The translations under genes and the position numbers were made by a program. Below the pieces are notes generated by a model that searched no databases, was not told where the DNA came from, and saw only the letters and a list, made by a program, of their open reading frames with translations. 64,000 nucleotides of DNA. It comes from a beta proteobacterium CB (lineage in GTDB: Bacteria > Pseudomonadota > Gammaproteobacteria > Burkholderiales > Burkholderiaceae). Below are positions 32,435 through 46,552 of this stretch, in pieces. The stretch spans positions 1 to 64,000 of the forward strand of contig CP004348.1 of assembly GCA_000342265.1 (NCBI GenBank), written 5' to 3'. How positions within the stretch are numbered: position 1 is the stretch's first letter; each line of letters starts with the position of its first letter.

Positions 32435-32928
32435 AGCAATATATTAGCAGAAATCATCAAAATTCACAGGGTTTTCCCTAGGTCATACAGTAGTAGCAAA
32501 AAAATGATGGCAAATTAGCAAAAAACATCTCTAGCCAACCCCCATATCTTGGCAAGATCCATAAAAAACCAAATATTTTGAAAAAAAGTTAAAAATATTT
32601 TTAAACATCAAACCCTTGTTTTTAAAGGGTTTATTTAAAAAGTAAGAAAAAATTTCATCTTTTTTAAGAAAAAGACTACGAAAGGTGTTGACAGACCCAA
32701 ATGAGTAGGATAAAGTCTCACCTCTCTGCTGAATGTTTTTAAGAAATACGAAACAAGTCAGCCCTCTTTAAAAATTAGTCAACCGATAATTGTGGGTACT
32801 AAGTGAAAGCATCAAGTCCTTCGGGACAGATGTAAATAAATAGTACTCATAGACAGTAAAAAGATTTGGTTTTATTACCAAGTCAATTTCTTGAATGAGT
32901 GCGACGATCCGCAAGGATCACAGGAATT
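32435..32928 (+). promoter_or_regulatory. rRNA operon promoter and leader region
   Basis: No gene lies in these 494 bases. The left part is strongly AT-rich (32500-32660), fitting an UP element, and holds a hairpin AAACCCTT/AAGGGTTT (32610-32617, 32625-32632). The promoter is TTGACA (32688-32693), 17 bases, TAAAGT (32711-32716). The leader carries a boxA-like CCCTCTTTAAA at 32762-32772 for antitermination and a small GTCC-TTCG-GGAC hairpin near 32817-32828. Confidence 0.8.
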
Positions 32929-34464
<1,536 letters not shown>

Positions 34465-34519
34465 GAGAAAGATGCTGGAGCTATAGTGCCCACACTTATC
34501 GGTTGACAATAAAAGCCAC

Positions 34520-34596
34520 GGGTCTGTAGCTCAGCTGGTTAGAGCACTGTGTTGATAACGCAGGGGTCGTAGGTTCAAGTCCTACCAGACCCACCA
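34520..34596 (+). tRNA. tRNA-Ile (anticodon GAT)
   Basis: Acceptor GGGTCTG pairs with CAGACCC, then A and encoded CCA. The anticodon loop TTGATAA gives GAT. It lies in the 16S-23S spacer, the usual site for tRNA-Ile followed by tRNA-Ala. Confidence 0.97.
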
Positions 34597-34626
34597 CCAG
34601 CCAGAAACAAGACTTAGTGGGACGTT

Positions 34627-34702
34627 GGGGGATTAGCTCAGCTGGGAGAGCACCTGCTTTGCAAGCAGGGGGTCGTCGGTTCGATCCCGTCATCCTCCAC
34701 CA
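34627..34702 (+). tRNA. tRNA-Ala (anticodon TGC)
   Basis: Acceptor GGGGGAT pairs with ATCCTCC (one G-T pair), then A and encoded CCA. The anticodon loop TTTGCAA gives TGC. Second tRNA of the 16S-23S spacer. Confidence 0.97.
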
Positions 34703-34759
34703 TCATCTAAATGTCAAAATTAAGCGAACATTTAATCGTTTAGTTTTGCCATTTATGGC

Positions 34760-34770
34760 TGTTCTTTAAA
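34760..34770 (+). promoter_or_regulatory. boxA-like antitermination element before 23S
   Basis: TGTTCTTTAAA closely resembles the boxA consensus TGCTCTTTAAC bound by NusB/S10. A similar element lies before the 16S gene. The remaining 200 bases up to the 23S start hold spacer sequence for rRNA processing stems and no gene. Confidence 0.6.
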
Positions 34771-34969
34771 AATTTGAGTAAGCAAAGTGTCAAATGTTTC
34801 TTTGAGAGGACATTTGACAATGTAATAAGGGTAAAGATTGAATCATCAATCAGTAATACAAACGAGTTTTACCAAGTTCTTAACAAAGTACTTACAGTTT
34901 GGATTACGGCAAACATGTCAGAAGTAGAAGTAAACCTGTAACAGGTACTAGCAATGGTGCTCGTTATAG

Positions 34970-37843
<2,874 letters not shown>

Positions 37844-37950
37844 ATAACCAGCACTATTGTGTTGGATGTTTGCCAGATTTAATCTGCATCCTTAATTACA
37901 TGCTTACTCAAATAGAGTTGTTGATGAATTATCAGCAACTCGACCCTCTA

Positions 37951-38067
37951 CGCCCGGTGACCATAGCAAGTTGGAACCACTCCTTCCCATCCCGAACAGG
38001 ACAGTGAAACGACTTTACGCCGATGATAGTGCGGATTACCCGTGTGAAAGTAGGTAACTGCCGGGCA
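37951..38067 (+). rRNA. rrf: 5S ribosomal RNA
   Basis: About 117 bases; the terminal stem pairs GCCCGG (37952-37957) with CCGGGC (38061-38066), and CCATCCCGAACAG and CGATGATAGTG are typical 5S segments. It closes the rRNA operon and is followed by a strong terminator. Ends are approximate. Confidence 0.94.
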
Positions 38068-38075
38068 CCAATGCG

Positions 38076-38107
38076 ACGCCCAGACCCTCTTAGGTCTGGG
38101 CGTTTTT
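38076..38107 (+). terminator. rRNA operon terminator
   Basis: ACGCCCAGACC (38076-38086) and GGTCTGGGCGT (38093-38103) form an 11-base stem with a six-base loop, followed by TTTTT. A classic intrinsic terminator right after the 5S gene. Confidence 0.95.
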
Positions 38108-38138
38108 ACTTGTGCAAAGCGTTTTGAGGTTTAAGAGA

Positions 38139-38167
38139 TTGACATAAACTCCATTTGGAGTCAGAAT
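38139..38167 (+). promoter_or_regulatory. Promoter of the tRNA-Tyr-Gly-Thr cluster
   Basis: TTGACA (38139-38144), 17 bases and CAGAAT (38162-38167) form a good sigma-70 promoter. The spacer contains the inverted repeat ACTCCA-TT-TGGAGT (38148-38161), which could be an operator. Transcription would start just before tRNA-Tyr. Confidence 0.65.
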
Positions 38168-38178
38168 ATTGGGTTCGC

Positions 38179-38263
38179 GGAGGGGTGTCCGAGCGGCTAA
38201 AGGAGGCAGACTGTAAATCTGTTGGCTATGCCTACGTAGGTTCGAATCCTACCCCCTCCACCA
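38179..38263 (+). tRNA. tRNA-Tyr (anticodon GTA)
   Basis: An 85-base class II tRNA with a long variable arm. Acceptor GGAGGGG pairs with CCCCTCC, then A and CCA. The anticodon loop CTGTAAA gives GTA. Confidence 0.96.
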
Positions 38264-38268
38264 GATGT

Positions 38269-38342
38269 GCGGGATTAGTTTAATGGTAAAACAGCAGATT
38301 TCCAATCTTCGGTCAAGAGTTCGATTCTCTTATCCCGCTCCA
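38269..38342 (+). tRNA. tRNA-Gly (anticodon TCC)
   Basis: Acceptor GCGGGAT pairs with ATCCCGC, then T and CCA. The anticodon loop TTTCCAA gives TCC. Five bases after tRNA-Tyr, clearly co-transcribed. Confidence 0.96.
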
Positions 38343-38357
38343 GTATTAACAGTATTT

Positions 38358-38432
<75 letters not shown>

Positions 38433-38498
38433 TGGCTTAGTTGTAAGAATTTTAATTTCGTGTGTTGGTTTAAGAGTTAACTAAAGGCAGACAAAAAA

Positions 38499-38585
38499 AT
38501 GGCAAAAGAAAAGTGTTTACGTTTTGCGATCCGTGAAGGTGGCCGTACTGTTGGCGCCGGCGTGGTTGCAAAGATTTTGGCTTAA
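38499..38585 (+). pseudogene. tuf: Remnant of a second EF-Tu gene (tuf), internal deletion
   Basis: A 28-codon open frame: MAKEK, one Cys, then the last 22 residues of EF-Tu ending in [11 protein letters not shown]. Bases 38484-38514 equal 54159-54189 around the intact tuf start, including the ribosome site region, and 38515-38588 equal 55294-55367 at its end, with no mismatch seen. So codons 6-374 are gone in one clean deletion that kept the frame. The place, between tRNA-Thr and tRNA-Trp/secE, is where tufB normally lies. It cannot make a working EF-Tu. An assembly collapse of two identical tuf copies cannot be excluded. Confidence 0.9.
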
Positions 38586-38597
38586 TAGTTTTAATAA

Positions 38598-38673
38598 AGG
38601 GGTGTAGCTCAATTGGCAGAGCGTTGGTCTCCAAAACCAAAGGTTGGGGGTTCGATGCCCTCCGCCCCTGCCA
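38598..38673 (+). tRNA. tRNA-Trp (anticodon CCA)
   Basis: Acceptor AGGGGTG pairs with CGCCCCT (one T-G pair), then G and encoded CCA. The anticodon loop CTCCAAA gives CCA. It lies 9 bases after the tuf remnant and 20 bases before secE, the usual betaproteobacterial order. Confidence 0.96.
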
Positions 38674-38693
38674 CGATTTGAACTGAAAGTAAT

Positions 38694-39071
38694 ATGTCTC
38701 AACATACAGCAGGTCACTCTGAAGAAAAGAGCAGCTGGGTCTCCGGACTCGCTGCTTTAATCGTCGTTGCAGCGTTAGTTCTTTACTACACGTTGGCGGA
38801 TCAATCTCTATTGATTCGTTTAGCTGTTTTGTTTGGCGGTATTGCAGCTGCAGTTTTAATTGTGGCGATGTCAGCGGATGGGCGTCGTTTTATCGCCTAC
38901 GCAAAAGATTCTTGGTATGAAGTAAAAAAGGTTGTTTGGCCGACTCGCAAAGAGACGACACAAATGACTCTAGTCGTATTTGGCTTTGTTCTGATCATGT
39001 CCCTCTTTTTGTGGATTGCAGACAAATTAATTGAATGGCTAGTTTTTTCAGTCTTCCTAGGCTGGAAGTGA
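38694..39071 (+). CDS. secE: Preprotein translocase subunit SecE
   Basis: SecE is an essential part of the SecYEG channel. The 125-residue protein has three predicted membrane helices (about 18-33, 42-60 and 95-118) and the conserved amphipathic stretch VKKVVWPTRKETTQMTLVV near residue 82. Length matches the three-helix form of E. coli. nusG follows after 7 bases. Confidence 0.95.
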   Translation: MSQHTAGHSEEKSSWVSGLAALIVVAALVLYYTLADQSLLIRLAVLFGGIAAAVLIVAMSADGRRFIAYAKDSWYEVKKVVWPTRKETTQMTLVVFGFVLIMSLFLWIADKLIEWLVFSVFLGWK

Positions 39072-39078
39072 GTAAAAA

Positions 39079-39651
39079 ATGATTGATTCTGAATTGGTCT
39101 CAAATCCACAAGCGACCGGCAATATGCGCTGGTACGTGATTCATGCTTATTCAGGCATGGAAAAAAGCGTTAAGCGGGGTCTTGAGGAGCGTATTGCACG
39201 CTCTGGAATGCCTGAAAAATTTGGTCGTATCTTGGTTCCATCCGAAGAGGTTGTCGAAATCAAGTCAGGCACTAAATCTGTATCCGAGCGTCGTTTTTTT
39301 CCAGGCTATGTATTAATTGAGATGGAAATGACCGATGAAAGTTGGCATTTGGTGAAAAATACACCAAAAGTAACTGGTTTCGTTGGTGGCGTAAGAAACC
39401 GCCCAAGCCCGATCTCTACGGCAGAAGTAACCAAAATCATGGACCAAATGCAGGCTGGCGTTGATAAACCTAAGCCGAAGACTCTCTTTGAAGTGGGCGA
39501 GATGGTTCGCGTTAAAGAAGGTCCGTTTACAGATTTCAACGGAAATGTTGAGGAAGTGAACTACGAGAAGTCAAGATTACGCGTTTCTGTTACAATTTTC
39601 GGCCGCGGTACCCCAGTTGAGCTGGAGTTCGGCCAGGTAGAAAAGATGTAA
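39079..39651 (+). CDS. nusG: Transcription termination/antitermination factor NusG
   Basis: NusG binds the polymerase clamp, suppresses pausing and links to Rho or the ribosome. The 190-residue protein has the NGN domain ([20 protein letters not shown] near residue 15, [14 protein letters not shown] near 73) and the KOW domain ([19 protein letters not shown] near 137). Its stop codon lies inside a terminator-like hairpin. Confidence 0.97.
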   Translation: MIDSELVSNPQATGNMRWYVIHAYSGMEKSVKRGLEERIARSGMPEKFGRILVPSEEVVEIKSGTKSVSERRFFPGYVLIEMEMTDESWHLVKNTPKVTGFVGGVRNRPSPISTAEVTKIMDQMQAGVDKPKPKTLFEVGEMVRVKEGPFTDFNGNVEEVNYEKSRLRVSVTIFGRGTPVELEFGQVEKM

Positions 39652-39675
39652 AAACGCCCTATTTATGGGTGTTTT
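39651..39675 (+). terminator. Hairpin at the end of nusG
   Basis: AAAACGCCC (39651-39659) pairs with GGGTGTTTT (39667-39675), one G-T pair, loop TATTTAT. It begins at the nusG stop codon and could end part of the secE-nusG transcript before the ribosomal genes. The remaining bases to rplK hold its leader. Confidence 0.6.
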
Positions 39676-39805
39676 GTCTCAAAAGTAGTAGTTTTAAGTG
39701 GTTAGCAATAACCGAGGAGCGGATCTAGAAAGCCAAAAACTAGTGAAGCGTTTACTCAACAGCGGTCTTTCCTAATGAGGTCAGGCGCGCTTTTAGGAGC
39801 AATCA

Positions 39806-40237
39806 ATGGCAAAGAAGATCATTGGCTTTATCAAGCTGCAGATCCCTGCAGGTAAAGCAAATCCATCACCTCCCGTAGGTCCAGCATTGGGTCAACGTGG
39901 CCTCAATATTATGGAATTTTGTAAGGCGTTTAATGCTCAAACTCAGAGCATGGAACCTGGCCTTCCAATTCCAGTCGTGATTACAGCGTTTGCTGATAAG
40001 AGCTTCACTTTCATCATGAAGACTCCTCCAGCAACCATCATGATTAAGAAGGCTGCAAAGATCGAAAAAGGATCACCACGTCCGCATACCGATAAGGTAG
40101 GAAAAATTACACGTGCTCAAGCAGAAGAAATTGCTAAAGCAAAAATGCCAGATTTGACAGCTGCTGATATGGATGCTGCTGTAAGAACAATCGCTGGTAG
40201 CGCCCGTTCAATGGGCATCACAGTGGAAGGTCTCTAA
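39806..40237 (+). CDS. rplK: 50S ribosomal protein L11
   Basis: L11 binds the GTPase-associated centre of 23S rRNA. The 143-residue protein shows [19 protein letters not shown] at the N terminus and [12 protein letters not shown] at the C terminus. Ribosome site AGGAG 6 bases upstream. rplA follows after 2 bases, forming the L11-L1 pair. Confidence 0.97.
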   Translation: MAKKIIGFIKLQIPAGKANPSPPVGPALGQRGLNIMEFCKAFNAQTQSMEPGLPIPVVITAFADKSFTFIMKTPPATIMIKKAAKIEKGSPRPHTDKVGKITRAQAEEIAKAKMPDLTAADMDAAVRTIAGSARSMGITVEGL

Positions 40238-40239
40238 TC

Positions 40240-40941
40240 ATGACTAAGTTATCTAAGCGTTTAAAAGCAATCGAATCTAAAGTAGATCGCAATAAGTTTT
40301 ATGCATTAGAAGATGCATTGAACCTCGTTAAAGAGTGTGCAACTGCTAAGTTTGATGAGTCTATCGACGTTGCAGTTCAGTTGGGCATTGATGCTAAGAA
40401 ATCTGACCAAGTTGTGCGTGGCGCAGTTGTGCTCCCAGCTGGTACAGGCAAGCATGTTCGTGTAGCGGTATTTGCACAAGGCGAAAAAGCTGAACAAGCT
40501 AAAGCTGCTGGTGCTGAGATCGTTGGCATGGAAGATCTTGCTGACCAAATTAAAGGCGGCAAAATCGATTTCGATATTTTGATCGCATCCCCAGACACAA
40601 TGAAGATTGTTGGTACTTTAGGTCAAGTATTGGGCCCACGTGGTTTGATGCCGAATCCAAAAGTTGGAACTGTTACTCCTGACGTTGCTACTGCAGTTAA
40701 GAATGCAAAAGCAGGTCAAGTGCAATTCCGTGTGGACAAAGCCGGTATCGTGCACGCAAGCATTGGCCGTCGTTCATTCGAGCCAGCTGCATTGAAATCA
40801 AACTTGCTCGCATTGCTTGAGGCTTTGAACAAAGCTAAGCCACCTGCATCTAAGGGCGTTTATTTAAAGAAGGTTGCCGTAAGCAGCACCATGGGTGCAG
40901 GCGTACGTGTTGACCAGGCATCGATACAAGCTGCTCAGTAA
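40240..40941 (+). CDS. rplA: 50S ribosomal protein L1
   Basis: L1 binds the mobile L1 stalk and, in many bacteria, represses its own mRNA. The 233-residue protein has [18 protein letters not shown] near residue 130 and a conserved C terminus [10 protein letters not shown]. Length equals E. coli L1 (234). Confidence 0.97.
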   Translation: MTKLSKRLKAIESKVDRNKFYALEDALNLVKECATAKFDESIDVAVQLGIDAKKSDQVVRGAVVLPAGTGKHVRVAVFAQGEKAEQAKAAGAEIVGMEDLADQIKGGKIDFDILIASPDTMKIVGTLGQVLGPRGLMPNPKVGTVTPDVATAVKNAKAGQVQFRVDKAGIVHASIGRRSFEPAALKSNLLALLEALNKAKPPASKGVYLKKVAVSSTMGAGVRVDQASIQAAQ

Positions 40942-41176
40942 TTAGCTTGTAGCAAAAAGAACTTTGGGTCGACTCCCACTCTTTGAGTGAGAGTCGAACA
41001 TCAAAGACCGTTGGTGAATTATTTGCTTACTCAGAACTAATTCTTAATCGTTACGAAAGTAATAGCCAGCGCAGATGGCGACCCTGAAAAGATTTCACAA
41101 GATTTTCTTGTGACAAATGATCAGACGCTGGTGTGTAACCCCAACTGGGAACAGTTGGTTTTTTAGGAGTTAAACC
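40942..41176 (+). promoter_or_regulatory. rplJ leader with hairpin (probable L10 control region)
   Basis: The 235-base gap between rplA and rplJ holds a hairpin with outer arms TCGACTC (40969-40975) and GAGTCGA (40991-40997) and inner CACTC/GAGTG around a TTT loop. In other bacteria the rplJ leader binds the L10-L12 complex for autoregulation; this region has the right place and size, but the binding site itself is inferred. Confidence 0.55.
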
Positions 41177-41815
41177 GTGCCTTTGAATGTACAAGACAAA
41201 AAAGCGATTGTTGCTGATGTCGGCGCTCAATTGGCTGGAGCTCAAACAGTCGTGCTCGCTGAATACCGTGGTATTCCAGTAGAGCAGTTGACAAAGCTAC
41301 GTGCTAGCGCACGTGACCAAGGTGTATATCTTCGCGTTTTGAAGAACACATTGGCACGCCGTGCTGCACAAGGCACACAGTTTGAGCCTCTTGCTGATTC
41401 GATGGTTGGCCCCTTGATCTACGGCATCTCTGCTGATCCGATTGCTTCGGCAAAAGTATTACAGAACTTTGCTAAGACTCAAGACAAGCTAGTCATTACT
41501 GCTGGCTTATATAACGGCAAGTTGTTAGACGTTGCAGGTGTTAAAGCCCTCGCAACAATTCCAAGCCGCGACGAGTTGTTATCTCAGTTGTTGGGTGTCA
41601 TGTTGGCCCCAGTTTCTGCAATGGCTCGCGTATTGGGCGCAGTAGCAGCACAAAAGGCAGAGGGAGCACCCGCTCCTGTTGCAGCACCTGTAGTTGAAGC
41701 AGCAGCGCCAGCAGAAGTAGTTGCTGAAGCGGCCGCTCCAGAAGCAGTTGCTGAGCCTGCAGCCGCAGCCCCAGAAGCTGGAACAGAAACACCTGAAACC
41801 CCTGCCGCCGAATAA
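41177..41815 (+). CDS. rplJ: 50S ribosomal protein L10 with long Ala/Pro/Glu tail
   Basis: L10 is the base of the L7/L12 stalk. GTG start with AGGAG upstream. The 212-residue protein has the usual core ([18 protein letters not shown] near residue 26, [12 protein letters not shown] near 53) and L12-binding helix up to about 163, then about 45 residues made almost only of Ala, Pro, Glu and Val. E. coli L10 has 165 residues, so the tail is extra and likely disordered. Confidence 0.96.
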   Translation: MPLNVQDKKAIVADVGAQLAGAQTVVLAEYRGIPVEQLTKLRASARDQGVYLRVLKNTLARRAAQGTQFEPLADSMVGPLIYGISADPIASAKVLQNFAKTQDKLVITAGLYNGKLLDVAGVKALATIPSRDELLSQLLGVMLAPVSAMARVLGAVAAQKAEGAPAPVAAPVVEAAAPAEVVAEAAAPEAVAEPAAAAPEAGTETPETPAAE

Positions 41816-41849
41816 GCGCAGATTAACTATTAAGTATTAGGAGCTAAAA

Positions 41850-42224
41850 ATGGCGATTACCAAAGAAGAAATCATTGATGCAGTAGGTAGCATGTCCGTA
41901 ATGGATTTGAACGACTTGGTTAAGGCGTTCGAAGAGAAGTTTGGCGTTTCAGCTGCAGCGATGGCTGTTGCTGGTCCTGCTGGCGCTGCTGGCGGTGCTG
42001 CTGCTGAAGAGCAAACAGAATTCACTGTTAACTTGCTCGAAGCTGGTGCAAATAAAGTTTCAGTAATTAAGGCTGTTCGCGAAATCACTGGTCTTGGCTT
42101 GAAAGAAGCTAAAGATTTAGTTGATGGCGCACCAAAGCCAATCAAAGAAGCTGTTGACAAGAAGACAGCTGAAGAAGCTAAGAAGAAGCTTGAAGAAGCT
42201 GGCGCTAAAGCAGAACTCAAGTAA
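41850..42224 (+). CDS. rplL: 50S ribosomal protein L7/L12
   Basis: L7/L12 dimers form the stalk that recruits translation GTPases. The 124-residue protein has an N-terminal dimerisation domain, an Ala/Gly-rich hinge ([13 protein letters not shown]) and the C-terminal domain with KISVIK-like [20 protein letters not shown]. Strong AGGAG site upstream. Confidence 0.97.
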
Positions 42225-42237
42225 TACAAACTCTGTT

Positions 42238-42390
42238 AGCGCCCCTCAAAAAGGGGTGCTAGCCCTGTTGGGTTTGACCATTAGTGGTCAAACCCGATTT
42301 CATTTCTGATTGAAATCGGGTTTGCCTTCTGATACGACTGCAGAATGCAAGTTTGGTCGGACACTAGATCTTTCGATTTAGTGTTGTCCG
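42238..42390 (+). promoter_or_regulatory. rplL-rpoB intergenic hairpins (attenuator-like)
   Basis: Four hairpins lie before rpoB. H1: AGCGCCCCT (42238-42246) with AGGGGTGCT (42252-42260). H2: GGGTTTGACCA (42270-42280) with TGGTCAAACCC (42285-42295). H3: AAACCCGATTTCA (42290-42302) with TGAAATCGGGTTT (42311-42323). H4: CGGACACTA (42358-42366) with TAGTGTTGTCCG (42379-42390). H2 and H3 share AAACCC (42290-42295) and cannot form together, like an antiterminator/terminator switch. No clean T-run follows H3. Confidence 0.6.
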
Positions 42391-42450
42391 CCAGTGATTG
42401 GTAGTGGCCAATCGCCAAATCTTTGTACAGTCGCTGAATTCGGAGATGAA

Positions 42451-45400
42451 ATGAACTACAGCTTCACCGAACGCAAGCGAGTCCGTAAAAGCTTTGCTAA
42501 GCGAGTAAATAATCATCAGGTTCCATACCTGATCGCAACGCAGCTGGAATCCTACGCTAAATTTTTACAGGCTGAAAAGCCAGCAATGTCCCGCCTTACA
42601 GAGGGGCTTCAAGCTGCCTTTACATCAGCATTCCCAATTGTGTCCAACAATGGCTACGCACGTATGGAATACGTGTCATACCAGTTGTCACAGCCACCGT
42701 TTGACGTTAAAGAATGTCAACAACGTGGTTACACATACCACTCAGCCTTACGTGCAAAAGTTCGCTTGATTATTTATGATCGCGAAGCACCTACTAAGGT
42801 CAAAGAGGTAAAAGAGAGCGAAGTCTACATGGGTGAAATTCCACTCATGACAGATAACGGCTCTTTTGTGATCAATGGTACTGAGCGCGTGATCGTTTCT
42901 CAGTTGCACCGTTCCCCAGGCGTGTTCTTTGAACACGATAAGGGCAAGACACATAGCTCAGGTAAGTTGCTGTTCTCAGCACGCATCATTCCTTACCGTG
43001 GTTCATGGCTCGATTTCGAGTTTGATCCAAAAGATATTCTCTATTTCCGCGTTGACCGTCGTCGTAAGATGCCCGTCACCATTTTGCTCAAAGCAATTGG
43101 TTTAAACAACGAACAGATTCTTGCAAACTTCTTTAACTTTGATCATTTCTCATTGAGCGCAAATGGCGCATCAATGGAATTTGTTCCAGAGCGTTTGCGT
43201 GGTCAGTTGGCAAGCTTTGATGTGCTGGATAAGAATGGCGTTGTTGTCATTCAAAAAGACAAGCGTATCAATGCAAAACATATTCGTGAACTCGAAGCTG
43301 CTAAGACTAAAAACATCGTTGTTCCAGATGACTACTTAGTTGGCCGTGTAGTTGCACGCAACATCATTGATCCAGACTCTGGTGAAATATTGGCTTACGC
43401 TAATGATGAAATCACTGAAGAGTTGTTGGCTACATTGCGCGATGCAGGCATCAAGCAATTGGAAACCATCTACACCAATGATTTGGATTCTGGTGCTTAC
43501 ATTTCTCAGACATTGCGTACTGACGAAACTGCCGATCAAATGGCTGCTCGTATCGCCATCTATCGCATGATGCGCCCTGGTGAGCCTCCAACAGAAGATG
43601 CTGTTGAAGCCTTATTTCAACGTTTGTTCTACAACGAAGATAGTTACGATTTATCACGCGTTGGCCGTATGAAAGTTAACAGCCGTCTCGGTCGTTCAGA
43701 GATGGAAGGCAAAATGGTTTTGTCGGAAGAAGATATTCTCGATACCATCAAGTCTTTGGTTGACTTGCGTAACGGTAAAGGCGAAGTCGATGACATCGAT
43801 CACTTAGGTAATCGTCGCGTACGTTGCGTAGGTGAGTTGGCTGAAAATCAATTCCGTGCAGGTTTGTCACGTGTTGAGCGTGCGGTTAAAGAGCGTCTCG
43901 GCCAAGCCGAAACAGAAAACCTCATGCCGCATGATTTGATTAACAGTAAGCCAATCTCTTCAGCAATTCGTGAGTTCTTCGGTTCTTCACAGTTGTCTCA
44001 GTTTATGGACCAAACGAACCCATTGTCAGAGATCACGCATAAGCGTCGTATCTCTGCATTGGGACCTGGTGGTTTGACACGTGAGCGCGCAGGTTTCGAA
44101 GTGCGTGACGTACATCCAACCCACTACGGACGCGTTTGCCCAATTGAAACTCCAGAAGGACCAAACATTGGTCTGATCAACTCACTCGCGTTGTTTGCGC
44201 GTTTGAATGAGCATGGTTTCTTAGAGACTCCATACCGTAAAGTTTCCAATAGCAAAGTAAGCGACGAAGTTGTTTACCTCTCTGCGATTGAAGAAGCGAA
44301 ATACGTGATTGCTCAGGCAAATGCAACGATCGACAAGAGCGGTAAGTTGGCCGATGAATTGGTTTCAGCGCGTCAAGCTGGTGAGACCATGATGGTTAGC
44401 CCAGAGCGCATCGATTTCATCGACGTTGCTCCTAGCCAGATCGTTTCTGCTGCTGCTTCATTGGTTCCATTCTTGGAGCATGACGACGCGAACCGTGCGT
44501 TGATGGGTGCGAATATGCAACGTCAAGCAGTTCCTTGCTTGCGTCCAGATAAGCCATTGGTTGGTACAGGTTTAGAGCGCATTGTTGCGGTTGACTCAGG
44601 TACAGTTATTTTGGCTTCCCGCGGCGGTATCGTTGACTATGTTGACGCAAACCGTGTAGTTATTCGTGTAAACGATGACGAGACAGCGGCTGGTGAAGTT
44701 GGTGTGGATATTTATAACCTCATCAAGTACACCCGTTCAAACCAAAACACCAACATCAACCAACGTCCAATCGTTCAGGCTGGTGATCGTGTAGCCCGTG
44801 GCGACGTAGTTGCTGACGGTGCATCTACCGATTTGGGCGAATTGGCTTTGGGTCAAAACATGACTGTGGCATTTATGCCATGGAACGGTTACAACTTCGA
44901 AGATTCAATCTTGATCTCTGAGAAAGTTGTTGCTGATGACCGTTACACCTCTATTCATATTGAAGAGTTGTCGGTTGTTGCTCGTGATACCAAGCTTGGT
45001 TCAGAAGAAATTACACGTGATATCTCCAACTTGGCTGAGTCACAACTCTCCCGTTTAGATGAGAGCGGTATTGTTTACATCGGTGCTGAAGTTGAAGCTG
45101 GTGACGTATTGGTCGGTAAGGTAACTCCAAAGGGCGAGACTACTCTCACTCCGGAAGAGAAGTTACTGCGTGCGATCTTCGGTGAAAAAGCATCTGACGT
45201 TAAAGATACTTCTTTGCGCGTTCCATCTGGAATGATCGGTACCGTGATTGATGTTCAAGTCTTCACCCGTGAAGGTATTGAGCGCGATGCACGTGCACAG
45301 TCAATCATTCAGGAAGAATTACAACGCTATCGTTTGGACTTAAACGATCAGTTGCGTATTGTTGAAGGCGATGCCTTCATGCGTTTAGAAAAACTGTTGA

Positions 45401-46551
45401 TTGGCAAAGTTGCCAATGGTGGTCCTCAGAAATTAGCTAAAGGCACTAAGCTCGACAAGGAATACCTTGCCAGCTTAGATAAATACCATTGGTTCGATGT
45501 TCGTCCAGCAGATGATGAAGTTGCTACTCAAGTTGAGGCAATCAAATCTTCTATTGAAGCGAAGCGTAAGCAATTTGATGAGGCTTTTGAAGAGAAGCGC
45601 ACCAAGCTTACCCAAGGCGATGATTTACAGCCTGGCGTAACAAAGATGGTTAAGGTGTACTTGGCAGTTAAGCGTCGCTTACAGCCTGGTGACAAGATGG
45701 CCGGTCGTCACGGCAATAAAGGTGTGGTTTCTAAAATCGCCCCAGCAGAAGACATGCCATTTATGGCTGACGGACGCCCTGTTGACATCGTCTTGAACCC
45801 ATTGGGTGTTCCTTCCCGTATGAACGTAGGTCAGATCTTAGAAACCCACTTAGGTTGGGCGGCTCAAGGTATTGGTAAGCGCATTGATGAGATGGTTCGT
45901 CAACAGGCTAAACAAGCTGAACTTCGTAAGTTCATGAAGCAGCTTTATAACGAAACCGGTCGTATCGAAGATATCGATAACTTCACTGATGAGCAGATCA
46001 CAGTTTTGGCTGAGAATTTACGCCAAGGCTTGCCATTCGCTACTCCAGTGTTTGACGGTGCAACTGAAGCTGAAATCGGACGCATGCTCGAGTTGGCTTA
46101 TCCAGATGAAGTTGCTACTTCATTGAAGATGACACCTTCACGTCAGCAAATGATTTTGTGTGACGGCCGTACTGGCGATCAGTTTGAGCGTCCTGTAACT
46201 GTTGGTGTAATGCACGTCTTGAAACTCCACCATTTGGTCGATGACAAGATGCACGCACGTTCAACCGGACCTTACTCGTTAGTAACGCAACAGCCACTGG
46301 GCGGTAAAGCTCAGTTTGGTGGTCAGCGCTTTGGTGAGATGGAAGTTTGGGCCCTCGAAGCATACGGTGCTTCATATGTCTTGCAGGAAATGCTGACAGT
46401 GAAGTCCGATGACGTCGCAGGCCGTACCAAGGTTTACGAAAACATCGTCAAGGGCGAGCACACAATTGATGCTGGCATGCCCGAATCCTTCAACGTGTTG
46501 GTAAAAGAAATCCGCTCGTTGGGTATTGACATTGACATGGAGCGCAACTGA
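42451..46551 (+). CDS. rpoB: RNA polymerase beta subunit
   Basis: The 1366-residue beta subunit, with the ATG at 42451 preceded by CGGAGATGAA; an in-frame extension upstream is not coding. It begins [15 protein letters not shown]. The rifampicin region reads [20 protein letters not shown] and [19 protein letters not shown] near residue 525, the sensitive form. [17 protein letters not shown] near 1085 is the conserved active-centre stretch. rpoC starts one base after the stop. Confidence 0.98.
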   Translation: MNYSFTERKRVRKSFAKRVNNHQVPYLIATQLESYAKFLQAEKPAMSRLTEGLQAAFTSAFPIVSNNGYARMEYVSYQLSQPPFDVKECQQRGYTYHSALRAKVRLIIYDREAPTKVKEVKESEVYMGEIPLMTDNGSFVINGTERVIVSQLHRSPGVFFEHDKGKTHSSGKLLFSARIIPYRGSWLDFEFDPKDILYFRVDRRRKMPVTILLKAIGLNNEQILANFFNFDHFSLSANGASMEFVPERLRGQLASFDVLDKNGVVVIQKDKRINAKHIRELEAAKTKNIVVPDDYLVGRVVARNIIDPDSGEILAYANDEITEELLATLRDAGIKQLETIYTNDLDSGAYISQTLRTDETADQMAARIAIYRMMRPGEPPTEDAVEALFQRLFYNEDSYDLSRVGRMKVNSRLGRSEMEGKMVLSEEDILDTIKSLVDLRNGKGEVDDIDHLGNRRVRCVGELAENQFRAGLSRVERAVKERLGQAETENLMPHDLINSKPISSAIREFFGSSQLSQFMDQTNPLSEITHKRRISALGPGGLTRERAGFEVRDVHPTHYGRVCPIETPEGPNIGLINSLALFARLNEHGFLETPYRKVSNSKVSDEVVYLSAIEEAKYVIAQANATIDKSGKLADELVSARQAGETMMVSPERIDFIDVAPSQIVSAAASLVPFLEHDDANRALMGANMQRQAVPCLRPDKPLVGTGLERIVAVDSGTVILASRGGIVDYVDANRVVIRVNDDETAAGEVGVDIYNLIKYTRSNQNTNINQRPIVQAGDRVARGDVVADGASTDLGELALGQNMTVAFMPWNGYNFEDSILISEKVVADDRYTSIHIEELSVVARDTKLGSEEITRDISNLAESQLSRLDESGIVYIGAEVEAGDVLVGKVTPKGETTLTPEEKLLRAIFGEKASDVKDTSLRVPSGMIGTVIDVQVFTREGIERDARAQSIIQEELQRYRLDLNDQLRIVEGDAFMRLEKLLIGKVANGGPQKLAKGTKLDKEYLASLDKYHWFDVRPADDEVATQVEAIKSSIEAKRKQFDEAFEEKRTKLTQGDDLQPGVTKMVKVYLAVKRRLQPGDKMAGRHGNKGVVSKIAPAEDMPFMADGRPVDIVLNPLGVPSRMNVGQILETHLGWAAQGIGKRIDEMVRQQAKQAELRKFMKQLYNETGRIEDIDNFTDEQITVLAENLRQGLPFATPVFDGATEAEIGRMLELAYPDEVATSLKMTPSRQQMILCDGRTGDQFERPVTVGVMHVLKLHHLVDDKMHARSTGPYSLVTQQPLGGKAQFGGQRFGEMEVWALEAYGASYVLQEMLTVKSDDVAGRTKVYENIVKGEHTIDAGMPESFNVLVKEIRSLGIDIDMERN

Positions 46552-46552
46552 T

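Noticed and set aside
34520..34702. Reverse-strand reading frame over the spacer tRNAs
   Set aside because: The translated text arises from tRNA repeats and is a common annotation artefact.
42394..42450. Upstream extension of rpoB
   Set aside because: The extra 19 residues match nothing, while ATG 42451 has a strong ribosome site and the family N terminus.
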